Assembly (NCBI RefSeq): GCF_000314005.1
Contig: NZ_JH980292.1
Span: 4,190,121-4,254,120, forward strand
Length of the DNA: 64,000 nucleotides
Direction of reading: 5' to 3'
Source: Spirulina subsalsa PCC 9445
Lineage (GTDB): Bacteria; Cyanobacteriota; Cyanobacteriia; Cyanobacteriales; Spirulinaceae
Positions within the stretch are counted from its first letter, which is position 1; every line of letters starts with the position of its first letter. Made by a program: the position numbers and the translations under genes. The notes under the pieces were generated by a model. It did not search any database, was not told the DNA's origin, and worked only from the letters and a program-made list of their open reading frames with translations. Below are positions 7,877 to 16,060 of this stretch, one piece after another.

Positions 7877-10800
7877 ATGTCATCCTTCTTTCAACCCGCT
7901 AATTCCCAGCTGACAGAAACCCGCCTAATGGACAATCCTCAACGTTTGCGGGCTTTAGCAGATAATGTTTTAGGAGTCTTGTATCAATTTAAACTAACCC
8001 CCGAAGGCATTTATAGTTTTCCTTATATCTCCGCCGGAATTGAAGCATTATTAGGCATTTCTCCTCAAGATATCGAAAAAGATGCCTCACGGATGATTAA
8101 TTTAACCCATCCAGAGGATCAGGCTCGTTTTGCGCAGACTGTCGCCCACTCAGCCCAAACCCTAACCGTTTGGGAGTGGGAAGGACGTATGATCTTGCCT
8201 AGCGGGGAGGAAAAGTGGGTTAAAGCCTCTTCTCGACCGAAAAAAGAACGTGATGGGTCTATTGTATGGGATGGGTGGATTTTAGATACTACCCAATCCA
8301 AACGGGATGAAATGTCACTGCAAGCCGCTTTTAAGCGAATTGAAACCATTTTAGCCGGTTGTAGTGATGGCTTCTTAGCCCTTGATAAACAATGGCATTT
8401 TACCCAACTCAACCCGATGGGTGAGAAATTATTCGGAAAAACCCAAGCAGAACTATTAGGTCAAAATATTTGGGAGGCTTATCCTGATTCCATTGGTTCT
8501 CCCTTTTATACCAACTATTATTACGCCGTAGAACACCAAGTTCCCGTCACCTTTGAGGAATATTATGCTCCCTTTGACACTTGGTTTGAAGTGCGAGCTT
8601 ATCCCGTTGGAGATGAACTGTTTTCTTATTTTACGAACATTAATGCTCGTAAACAGTTAGAACTCCAGATAAATGAACAGACCACCGCTTTAGAAAATAC
8701 AGAAAAACGCTATTCTTTATTAGTTGAACAAAACCCTCTCGCCGTCATTGAATGGGATCTAGAGGGAAAAGTCGTCAGTTGGAATAAAGCCGCAGAAGGG
8801 GTTTTTGGCTATTCTGCCTCCGAGGTTATTGGTTTTTCTATCTTAGAGCAATTAATCCCCGAAGAATTTAAACCCAATATTGAGGCAATTATCCAAGCTT
8901 TGCTAACCCAAACAGGGGGGAGTTATAGCAACAATGAAAATATAACCAAAGATGGGCGACGGATTACCTGTGATTGGTATAACTCCCCCTTAGTGGATGA
9001 AACAGGCAGCGTGACAGGGATTGTGTCCTTAGCTTGGGATGTGAGCGATCGCATTGCCGCCGAAAAAGAACGCCAAACCCTAGCCGCCGTTGTCCGCAAT
9101 AGCACCGACTTCCTTGGAGTCGCCAACTTAGACGGCAGTGCCGCCTATTTAAACCCCACCGGGCGACAGATGGTTAAATTCCAGTCCGAAGACATCACCC
9201 CCTACAGTATGCTGGACTTTATCCCCTCAGAACAGCACGACTTTCTCCAACAAGAAATTCTCCCTACCGTCTTACAACAAGGCAGTTGGCGCGGGGAATT
9301 TTACCTTCGCAACTGGACCGATGATTCCGCCATTCCCGTAGACTTCAACCTATTTTTAGTCAAAAATCCTGACACAGGGGAACCCATTTGTTTAGCCAGT
9401 GCCACCCGCGACATTTCCGAAGAGAAAAAAGCCAAAGCCCGAATTCAAGAAGTGCAAAACTTCCTGACCTCCATTTTAGAAAACTTACCCGTTGGCGTAA
9501 TAGCCAAAGAAGCCCAAGACCTGCGTTTTGTGTTGTGGAACGTAGCCGCCACTGAACTTTTAGGCCACAAAGCAGAAGAAGTCATCGGCAAAAATGATTA
9601 TGATTTATTTACCCAGGAACAAGCCGATTTTTTCACCCAAAAAGACCGAGAAGTTCTCAACAATAGGCAAGTCATTGATGTTCCCGAAGAAGCCATCTTA
9701 CGAGGGGATGGAGAAACCCGCATCCTGCACAGTCGAAAAACCGCTATTCTAGATTGTGAAGGTTCACCCCAATATCTCCTAGCCATTACCGAAGATATTA
9801 CCGAACGCAAACAAGCCGAAGACCTACTCAGAGAAAGTGAAGAACGCTTAAATAGTATCCTAGCTTCTCTACAAGATATTGTCTGGTCAGCCTCCCATGA
9901 AACCTATCAATTATTGTATATAAATCCAGTGGCTGAACAAATCTATGGTCGCCCAATCTCAGATTTTTATGAGGACTCTAATCTCTGGTTTGAAGTGATT
10001 CATCCTGAAGATAAACCCCAGGTCATCAGTGGTTCAGAAAAACTCTTTAATCAGGGGTTCAACGAAATGGAATATCGCATTTTACGACCCGATGGCGAAG
10101 AGCGTCACCTATTGCAACGTTCCTATTTAGTGCGGGATGAATTCGGGCAAGTATTGCGTATGGATGGCATTGCGCGGGACATTACCGAGCAGAAATTAGC
10201 TATCCAACAACTACGAGAAAGTGAGCAACGCTATCAGGTTTTAGCCGATGCCGCACCCATTGGCGTAATTTACACCGATGTAAACTATAAATGCTTATAT
10301 GTTAATGATCGGTGGTCTAAATTAACTGGATTAAGTTTTGAGCAATCCTTAGATCAAGCTTGGACTCAAGCCATTGCTAAATCTGATCGAGAGAAGTTGC
10401 TCAAAGCCTGGAATAGTCATAGTTGGCTTGAGCATTCTTTTCAAACAGAATGTCGCATTCAAGATGCGAATCGTAAAGTGCGTTGGGTCATTTATCAAGC
10501 CAAGCCAATTCTAGGGGAAGCGGGAGACATTACCGGTTATGTTGGCACATTAACAGATATTACCGAGCGCAAACGAGCAGAACGAGAAATTAAACAAAAA
10601 GCTCAAGAATTACAAAAAACCTTGCACGAACTACAGCAAACGCAAACTCGACTCATTCAAAGTGAGAAAATGTCCAGTTTAGGGCAGTTAGTCGCCGGAA
10701 TTGCCCATGAGATCAACAATCCTGTTAATTTCATTTATGGCAACTTAGAGCATATCAAAACCTACGCTACTGATTTACAGGAAATTGTTAAAACTTATCA

Positions 10801-11485
10801 GGAATTTTATCCTGAGCCTACACCAGAAGTGCGGGAGATCCTAGAGGAGTTAGATATTGATTTCTTACTAGAAGACTTTCCCAAAACGATTAATTCTATA
10901 CAAGTAGGGGCAAAACGGATTCGTTCCATTGTAGCTTCTCTGCGTACCTTCTCCCGTTTAGACGAGGCAGAATGTAAGGAGGTCAATATTCATGAAGGAT
11001 TAGATAGTACCTTATTGATTCTGCAAAATCGTCTCAAAGCAAAACCCGAATCCCCAGCCATTATGGTTCATCGCAATTATGGCGAACTGCCCAAAATTCA
11101 ATGCTATGCCGGGCAGTTAAATCAGGTGTTTATGAATATTTTAGTCAATGCTTTAGATTCCTTAGAGGAACGCGATAAAAAGCGAACCTATGAAGAGATT
11201 CACGCTCAACCTAGTGTGATTACCATTACAACTCAACTCTTAGGTTCTCAACAGGTACAGATTCGGATTAAGGATAATGGAGTCGGTGTTCCTGAATCGG
11301 TGAAGTCGCGGATTTTTGACCCATTTTTCACAACTAAAAGCATAGGCAAAGGAACAGGTTTAGGGATGTCCATTAGTTATCAAATCGTGACAGAACGCCA
11401 TGGTGGAAGTTTAGAATGTGTTTCAGTAGTCGGACAAGGGGCTGAGTTTATTATTACCATACCTGTCCATCAAAGAGTGAGTTAG
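7877..11485 (+). CDS. Seven-PAS soluble sensor histidine kinase
   Basis: The 1202-residue protein consists of about seven PAS/PAC modules (starting near residues 25, 150, 280, 405, 530, 660 and 785). A short coiled coil and a histidine kinase core follow. The H-box reads [12 protein letters not shown] with phospho-acceptor His944. The ATPase part has N-box [13 protein letters not shown] (~1080), DNGVGVP (G1), FDPFFTTK (F-box) and [11 protein letters not shown] (G2). No membrane helix or signal peptide is present, so sensing is cytoplasmic; several PAS modules end in the ITERK/DISE linkers typical of PAC. It should autophosphorylate and pass phosphate to a response regulator, but no receiver domain or regulator gene is adjacent, so it is an orphan kinase. 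Ligand or cofactor unknown. Confidence 0.92.
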   Translation: MSSFFQPANSQLTETRLMDNPQRLRALADNVLGVLYQFKLTPEGIYSFPYISAGIEALLGISPQDIEKDASRMINLTHPEDQARFAQTVAHSAQTLTVWEWEGRMILPSGEEKWVKASSRPKKERDGSIVWDGWILDTTQSKRDEMSLQAAFKRIETILAGCSDGFLALDKQWHFTQLNPMGEKLFGKTQAELLGQNIWEAYPDSIGSPFYTNYYYAVEHQVPVTFEEYYAPFDTWFEVRAYPVGDELFSYFTNINARKQLELQINEQTTALENTEKRYSLLVEQNPLAVIEWDLEGKVVSWNKAAEGVFGYSASEVIGFSILEQLIPEEFKPNIEAIIQALLTQTGGSYSNNENITKDGRRITCDWYNSPLVDETGSVTGIVSLAWDVSDRIAAEKERQTLAAVVRNSTDFLGVANLDGSAAYLNPTGRQMVKFQSEDITPYSMLDFIPSEQHDFLQQEILPTVLQQGSWRGEFYLRNWTDDSAIPVDFNLFLVKNPDTGEPICLASATRDISEEKKAKARIQEVQNFLTSILENLPVGVIAKEAQDLRFVLWNVAATELLGHKAEEVIGKNDYDLFTQEQADFFTQKDREVLNNRQVIDVPEEAILRGDGETRILHSRKTAILDCEGSPQYLLAITEDITERKQAEDLLRESEERLNSILASLQDIVWSASHETYQLLYINPVAEQIYGRPISDFYEDSNLWFEVIHPEDKPQVISGSEKLFNQGFNEMEYRILRPDGEERHLLQRSYLVRDEFGQVLRMDGIARDITEQKLAIQQLRESEQRYQVLADAAPIGVIYTDVNYKCLYVNDRWSKLTGLSFEQSLDQAWTQAIAKSDREKLLKAWNSHSWLEHSFQTECRIQDANRKVRWVIYQAKPILGEAGDITGYVGTLTDITERKRAEREIKQKAQELQKTLHELQQTQTRLIQSEKMSSLGQLVAGIAHEINNPVNFIYGNLEHIKTYATDLQEIVKTYQEFYPEPTPEVREILEELDIDFLLEDFPKTINSIQVGAKRIRSIVASLRTFSRLDEAECKEVNIHEGLDSTLLILQNRLKAKPESPAIMVHRNYGELPKIQCYAGQLNQVFMNILVNALDSLEERDKKRTYEEIHAQPSVITITTQLLGSQQVQIRIKDNGVGVPESVKSRIFDPFFTTKSIGKGTGLGMSISYQIVTERHGGSLECVSVVGQGAEFIITIPVHQRVS

Positions 11486-11540
11486 AGAGATAGTTAAAAA
11501 CAACATTTAAGGCAAGCACAGTATCAGGTAGTTTTGCGAG

Positions 11541-11665
11541 AAGTGATGATCTGGGTTAACTAACGCACCAATCAAGGTTCTAGTACACCTAAAGAATGGT
11601 GCGTCAGGGGTAATGGTTAACAATAAAATTAGCTTTTTTCTCTCCAACATACCCTACAAAACTTT
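11541..11665. repeat. ~120-bp island-flanking direct repeat, copy 1
   Basis: The sequence beginning gaagtgatgatctgggttaa recurs in the same orientation at 14924-15046 at roughly 80% identity by eye. It contains gcaccaat facing aatggtgcgtca, a small inverted repeat. Each copy lies directly downstream of a minus-strand stop codon (xisI here, the GIY-YIG gene at copy 2). Confidence 0.7.
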
Positions 11666-11667
11666 TT

Positions 11668-12009
11668 TTAAGCTACACCATAGTTTGTATAAGGACGCTT
11701 GTAGGGAGGGTGCAAACCCAAAACAATATCCTCTCGTGGAATTCCCATTTCCACCAACTCTTCCGCCGGATTGAATTCCGTTAGGTTTTGTTGTAGCCAA
11801 ACTTTGCCATCTTTAATATCAAAATGAATAATTGTTCGGTAAATTCGATTTAGCTCTTGCCAACCCACATCCATCCATTGATAATGATCCCGTTGGGTAT
11901 CAAAAATCAGTTGTGTTTCAATTTCAGAATTGGACTGGCAATAGTCTTGATTCGCATAACGAGTGAGAAGACTTTGAATAGCGGCTCGATATTGTTCTAT
12001 TTTATCCAT
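11668..12009 (-). CDS. xisI: XisI-like protein
   Basis: The 113-residue product matches the XisI family, named from the fdxN-element excision controlling factors of heterocystous cyanobacteria. Motifs seen are MDKIEQYRAAIQ at the start, FDTQRDHYQWMDVGW in the middle, and VEMGIPREDIVLGLHPPYKRPY with terminal YGVA. The length is normal. Its start overlaps the end of xisH by 13 nt, the usual coupled arrangement. XisI is the usual partner of XisH; the pair is widespread in cyanobacteria far beyond fdxN elements, and its true biochemical role is not settled. Here the partner is truncated, so XisI may be left without its nuclease-like mate. Confidence 0.85.
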   Translation of the reverse strand: MDKIEQYRAAIQSLLTRYANQDYCQSNSEIETQLIFDTQRDHYQWMDVGWQELNRIYRTIIHFDIKDGKVWLQQNLTEFNPAEELVEMGIPREDIVLGLHPPYKRPYTNYGVA

Positions 12010-12269
12010 TGTGTAATGATCTCCTTGATTGGATCATAAACAATTAAAAGTACTTGATATTTTTGAATTGCTGTTTGGGTAAAATCTAATTGAAAAAAGG
12101 TTTGATAAGTTTCTAAGGGAACAGCTAAATAGAGCGTTCGCTCTGCTTCAATGGCTTCTAGTGCCAAGCGGTAGCTGAGAAATTGTCCGAGTGCTGCATA
12201 AAAATCGGTAATCGCAGAAGGCTTGAAAAAGCTTTTTCCTAATTCAAAAATGACCTTGATTAAGAACAT
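11997..12269 (-). pseudogene. xisH: xisH, 5'-truncated
   Basis: The 90-residue frame carries the C-terminal half of XisH: SAITDFYAALGQFLSYRLALE, then ERTLYLAVPLETYQTFF and QVLLIVYDPIKEIITQWI. Intact XisH is about 138 residues. The missing N-terminal ~50 residues include most of the PD-(D/E)xK-like nuclease core; only a degraded version of the usual AVEVKSF strand remains (FELGKSF). The 5' end runs into the 3' end of the restriction endonuclease frame (26-nt overlap), so the truncation is at that junction. The overlap with xisI is retained. A short protein could still be made from the ATG at 12269, but the nuclease function is very probably lost. Confidence 0.75.
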
Positions 12270-13155
12270 TGTCTATTGATGAGTTTGTATTGTCAATCAG
12301 AGCTTGTATCTTATCAATCATTCTTTGAAATACATCACTGTAATATTGAGAGGAATCCAAAAAGTCTATATATTGCTGTCTATGCTTTTGTCTGGCTTCT
12401 GGAGTTGTGTACTGTTGACGAATATTAGCAGGAATCCGCTTTGTTTTTCTGACAATTAACACATCATCAATTTGAGTTGAAATAATCGAAACTGGAGTCA
12501 TGTCTAGAAATTCACAGACAATAAAGTATAAAGAGCTAGGAACAGCCGTTTTTAAGTCTCTGCTGGTAGCAATAGCTTCTTGAAACATGGTTTTATCGAG
12601 ATTGGTTTTACACTCTGCACAAACATATCCAAGATTTGACTCAATCAACTGACTCCCCTGAAATTCTGGATTAAATGATGATTGAAGATAGAGTTTTTTC
12701 CCCAGAATAAAATCTTGGTCTTTACTTCTAATGCTAGGTTCACCACCTTGACTCGAATTTCCGAGAGATGATAAAAAACTTAATCCAGCAAATGTATTTC
12801 TCGGACCTAACTCGAAAGAGTCATCCAGTCCTCATAAACTACGGAACACTAGCTGCGGTAAGAACTCTTCGAGGATAGTATTATCTAGTTTTAACTGTCC
12901 TTTCTGTCTGTATAGGAAGTTACTTGAACTATCAAAAATTAAATCCAGTTCGACAAAACGTTTGTATCGATTTGTTGCCTCAACTAATTTATGAATTGTA
13001 TCAACTTGACCACGGTTAATTAACTCGATGTCTGATATCCATTGATGATACTTTTTGATAGCTTCTGCTAACTTTTCTTTGTCAGATTCAGGTAAGCGAG
13101 GATTGTTAAGACAAGCCATTAGTTTTGTGTAATGAGGTTGAGAAAAAATAGGCAT
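12244..13155 (-). pseudogene. Bpu10I-family type II restriction endonuclease, in-frame stop
   Basis: The frame starts at 13155, is open for 107 codons (KGQLKLDNTILEEFLPQLV near its end), meets a single TGA at 12832-12834, and continues in the same frame for another 195 codons to 12244. Translating through the stop gives one ~303-residue protein. The second part holds GPRNTFAGLSF, KDQDFILGKKLYLQ and CAECKTNLDKTMFQEA, which resembles the PD-(D/E)xK centre of Bpu10I-type enzymes (usual target CCTNAGC, not verified here). The stop would be explained by a CGA (Arg) to TGA change. It follows the methyltransferase by 42 nt. Either a recent nonsense inactivation, or a sequencing error. Confidence 0.75.
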
Positions 13156-13197
13156 AGATTTTGTGCTGATGAAGTTTAATTAAATTGAGTAGATAAT

Positions 13198-14373
13198 CTA
13201 GAGATAAAATCGTTTATCTAAGGTGGGAGTGTTGTCAATTTCTTGAACTTTATCAATGGCAGCTTTAAGGTGGTTGATATTCTGGGGAGACACCCAACCC
13301 AGACTACTTTTTAATATATCTAATGCTACCTCTCTGGCAATCATTTTAAGGTTTTGTTGATCAAGGGAATTTTTCAGGTTGCAAAAATTGATAATATCTT
13401 CTCGAATGACTTGCCCGAACTTATTTTTAAATTCTCTTTTTTGTCTTAACTTTTTTTGAAAAACATTAGCATTTAAGCAGATTTTTTCAATAATATCAGC
13501 ATTATAAAAAGGCACACCTAGGACATTAGATTGATGTCCTATTACCAAAACAAGACGGGCATTTTTTTTGCTAACCCTAGAAAATTCTCGGAGTGTCTCA
13601 GCCATGTCTAAACAGTATTGGACAACGGTATAAAATCGGTTGCTGCGGTTAGCTCGATTTGAGCCTATTTCTGACCGCGCTATTTTTAATAAATCCCATT
13701 CAAGAAGTTCGGCAGATTTACGGTAGTTTTGATGATAATTGAATACATTAATGTAGGGGGGAGATGTGATGATAAAATCGATAGAATCGTTGGGTAATGG
13801 CAGAGAACGGGCATCTGATAAACCTACTTTAATGGGATGATGGGAATAGGGTAGATTTTTTATCAGGTTGACTAAATCAGTAAATTTTGACTGGATTAAT
13901 TCATTGGTCACAGAATTTTTTTCAACATCGAGTAAAATTACTAGAGTATCAAATATTTTTCTGGTTTCTGGATCTAGTTTTTTTCTAATTGTGGTCAGTT
14001 TTTGGGCTAAATTTTCCACTGGTTCATGTTGAAAAATTCTGTAAGGAAATTCTCGATCGACTAATTCTCGGAGGATATGAATTAAGTCCAGTTTTCTAGG
14101 GTGATTGATAAGCTGATAGGTTTGGCTGAGGATAAAAGCGGCAGGATTAATGTCAAAGCCATAGGCAGAAAGTTGCAGCTTTGCTGCTTCTAATAGAACA
14201 GTGCCGCTTCCGGCAAAAGGATCTAAAATAATGTAATCTGGTAAGCAATATTGTTCTAGGATTACTTCAATAAGCTGAGGGGAAAATTGTCCCCGCCAAG
14301 CAAACAAGTTCGACCTATTTTTATGAAAAATATCTAGTTTTTCTTGGGAAATGGGTTGATCAAATGGCTTCAA
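13198..14373 (-). CDS. DNA methyltransferase (N4-cytosine / N6-adenine type) of the RM island
   Basis: The 391-residue protein has SAM-binding motif I DPFAGSGT (residues 51-58) followed by YGFDINP, and catalytic motif IV TSPPY (203-207). TSPPY is typical of amino-methyltransferases, especially N4-cytosine enzymes. The N-terminal FAWRGQFSPQLIEVIL resembles motif X. The enzyme should methylate the host DNA at the site cut by the neighbouring Bpu10I-like endonuclease. Its start overlaps the DUF433 gene by 4 nt, so it is translated as part of the small antitoxin-like operon. With the endonuclease broken it would now act as an orphan methylase. Confidence 0.88.
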   Translation of the reverse strand: MKPFDQPISQEKLDIFHKNRSNLFAWRGQFSPQLIEVILEQYCLPDYIILDPFAGSGTVLLEAAKLQLSAYGFDINPAAFILSQTYQLINHPRKLDLIHILRELVDREFPYRIFQHEPVENLAQKLTTIRKKLDPETRKIFDTLVILLDVEKNSVTNELIQSKFTDLVNLIKNLPYSHHPIKVGLSDARSLPLPNDSIDFIITSPPYINVFNYHQNYRKSAELLEWDLLKIARSEIGSNRANRSNRFYTVVQYCLDMAETLREFSRVSKKNARLVLVIGHQSNVLGVPFYNADIIEKICLNANVFQKKLRQKREFKNKFGQVIREDIINFCNLKNSLDQQNLKMIAREVALDILKSSLGWVSPQNINHLKAAIDKVQEIDNTPTLDKRFYL

Positions 14374-14600
14374 TTTCTAATTGTCCTCAATATTTCGTTG
14401 CTGTCCATCTTGACAAAGAGAAGTGATGCTTGCAGATCCTTTGCTTCCAAGTCTGGTATTTCTTCTAAAATTTCTTCTGCACTCAAAACGGCTGGGAATA
14501 CATCCAATACATCGGACACCCAAACTCCCATCCCTCGGATGCAAGGACAGCCAGCGCATTGGCAGGGATTAATGGTGATTCTTTCCAGTAAGGTTGTCAT
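14370..14600 (-). CDS. DUF433-family protein
   Basis: The 76-residue product shows the DUF433 pattern: ITINPCQCAGCPCIRGMGVWVSDVL followed by SAEEILEEIPDLEAKDLQASLLF (a winged/HTH-like unit). The usual form is CGGxPCIRGTRI; here the TRI is replaced by MGV. DUF433 proteins are usually antitoxin-like partners of a DUF5615 PIN-like toxin. No such toxin is next door; instead the gene overlaps the upstream DUF2281-like gene and the downstream methyltransferase by 4 nt each (ATGA couplings). It may act as a transcriptional regulator of the RM operon. Confidence 0.75.
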   Translation of the reverse strand: MTTLLERITINPCQCAGCPCIRGMGVWVSDVLDVFPAVLSAEEILEEIPDLEAKDLQASLLFVKMDSNEILRTIRN

Positions 14601-14845
14601 GATGACTCTATATAATCTGATAAAGTGGGAATGGTAGATCCCACATACATTTTAAACTGGTCTGTTAAATAATCTGCGATCGCGTCAAACTCCTCATCGG
14701 CAAGGATATCATAGCGGTCTGCTGGCAAGGCTAGAGGTTCGTTGTTCTTCGTAGACACAAAATCAACAAAATTTAAAACTTCTAAGATTTGACCCTCAGA
14801 TAAAGAATGTAGCTTCTGCACAATTTCTGAAATTAATGTTTCCAT
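14597..14845 (-). CDS. DUF2281/VapB-like small protein
   Basis: From the ATG at 14845 the product is 82 residues, beginning METLISEIVQKLHSLSEGQ followed by ILEVLNFVDFV. This is the pattern of DUF2281-type antitoxin-like proteins. An AGGAAGA lies 6 nt upstream of this ATG, which is why I prefer it over the longer reading from 14869. It is the first gene of the coupled series DUF2281-like, DUF433, methyltransferase, endonuclease. No toxin-like ORF sits beside it. Confidence 0.6.
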   Translation of the reverse strand: METLISEIVQKLHSLSEGQILEVLNFVDFVSTKNNEPLALPADRYDILADEEFDAIADYLTDQFKMYVGSTIPTLSDYIESS

Positions 14846-14923
14846 TTTTCTTCCTAGTATTAGTATCAATGAAATTCATACACCCCACACCTCTATTTTA
14901 ACCAGTGAAGCGACCAAGAAAAA

Positions 14924-15046
14924 GAAGTGATGATCTGGGTTAACTGAGGCACTAATAGAGGTTTTAGTCGGCTTAAAGAATGGTGCGTCAGGGTTAATGA
15001 TTAGAAATAAAATTATCTCGTTTTCTCTCTGACACATCCTAGAAAA
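14924..15046. repeat. ~120-bp island-flanking direct repeat, copy 2
   Basis: The second copy of the gaagtgatgatctgggttaa repeat, in the same orientation as 11541-11665. The two copies bracket a 3.3-kb segment holding the RM and xisHI genes. It ends at the stop codon of the GIY-YIG gene. Confidence 0.7.
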
Positions 15047-15934
15047 CTATTCTTTCCAATTTTTCCAAAATAGTGGGATGGGATCATAGTCTCTTTCAAC
15101 TGGTGTAATTTCATAAAATTCTTTAATAGATATCATTTTATCAAATTGATCTATAAAATGAATATATGTATTATTTTTGAAATAGAGAAAGTCATCACTA
15201 ACAATAGCTTGTGTTTTGATCCCTGCTAATCTCCAAGTAATAGAATGTTCTTTTAAAGATTTAAACTCATGATCTTCAGGGGTAATATCAATAATTACTC
15301 CGTTACAGTAAATTTTCCAATGATTATTATAGGCTCTGCGTATGCGAGCCTGTGTTTTTTGTTCTCTACTACCAATTCGAGGTGATTCAGCAAACCATAT
15401 TTCACCATATTTTTGCCATTTTATTTTTAAACATTTATCTTTGTTTTCCGCTTTAAATTTTCTAATAATAGCTGCTGCTCCCTTTGCAGTTGTATCACTA
15501 GAATCGTATTTAACATAAATGATCGTAAGTTCATTACTCAGAGGCTTTATCTGTCCTACTACAACTATCTTTTTTGCAATTGTTCTAAGTAACTTTTTAA
15601 GCGTTATTTCTGATGGTATAATCTCGGAATATTTAACCTTGGTCTGATTCATTAAAGGTTGATATTGTTGAATAAAATATCTTTCTGCTGAATCTAAATC
15701 ATCTTTACTCCAAACTAGATAAGTAATTTTAACTGGATACTTTTGACTCACTATTTGTAATTCAAATTTTCGATGATGTGTTTTCCATCGTTTGTTTAAA
15801 TTTTCAGCTTTTCCTATATAGTGAATAATACTCTCAGAATCTAAAGCAAAATAAATACCTGCACAATTAGGGAGTGAATTTAAGTCATTAAAGAGGACGT
15901 AAGGTAATTGAAATGGGTCAATTTCTAAAGTCAT
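15047..15934 (-). CDS. GIY-YIG domain protein
   Basis: The 295-residue protein has a GIY-YIG nuclease-like motif near the N-terminus: CAGIYFALDSESIIHYIGKAENLNKRW (residues ~24-50), followed by HHRKFELQ and later AERYFIQQYQPLMNQ, where the conserved Glu is expected. The C-terminal ~180 residues are Lys-rich and of no family I know. GIY-YIG domains cut DNA in homing, repair or restriction enzymes. Stand-alone cyanobacterial versions are uncharacterised. The gene is AT-rich relative to the neighbouring clpC and sits against the flanking repeat of the RM island, so it may be part of the same acquired block. Confidence 0.75.
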   Translation of the reverse strand: MTLEIDPFQLPYVLFNDLNSLPNCAGIYFALDSESIIHYIGKAENLNKRWKTHHRKFELQIVSQKYPVKITYLVWSKDDLDSAERYFIQQYQPLMNQTKVKYSEIIPSEITLKKLLRTIAKKIVVVGQIKPLSNELTIIYVKYDSSDTTAKGAAAIIRKFKAENKDKCLKIKWQKYGEIWFAESPRIGSREQKTQARIRRAYNNHWKIYCNGVIIDITPEDHEFKSLKEHSITWRLAGIKTQAIVSDDFLYFKNNTYIHFIDQFDKMISIKEFYEITPVERDYDPIPLFWKNWKE

Positions 15935-15994
15935 AACTTAACTCATGAATTATCTCTAATAACAAGGGCTTGCCAAATTGATATAAGCTGCACT

Positions 15995-16030
15995 TTAAAA
16001 ACAGAGGAGTGAGCCATTAGACCCACTCCT
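15995..16030 (-). terminator. Terminator of clpC
   Basis: Read on the minus strand after the clpC stop, the hairpin GGAGTG ... CACTCC (16006-16011 with 16024-16029 on the + strand) is followed by tctgttttta. This is a typical stem plus U-tract. Confidence 0.7.
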
Positions 16031-16060
16031 TTATTTTAATAACTCAACCAGCTAAGAACC

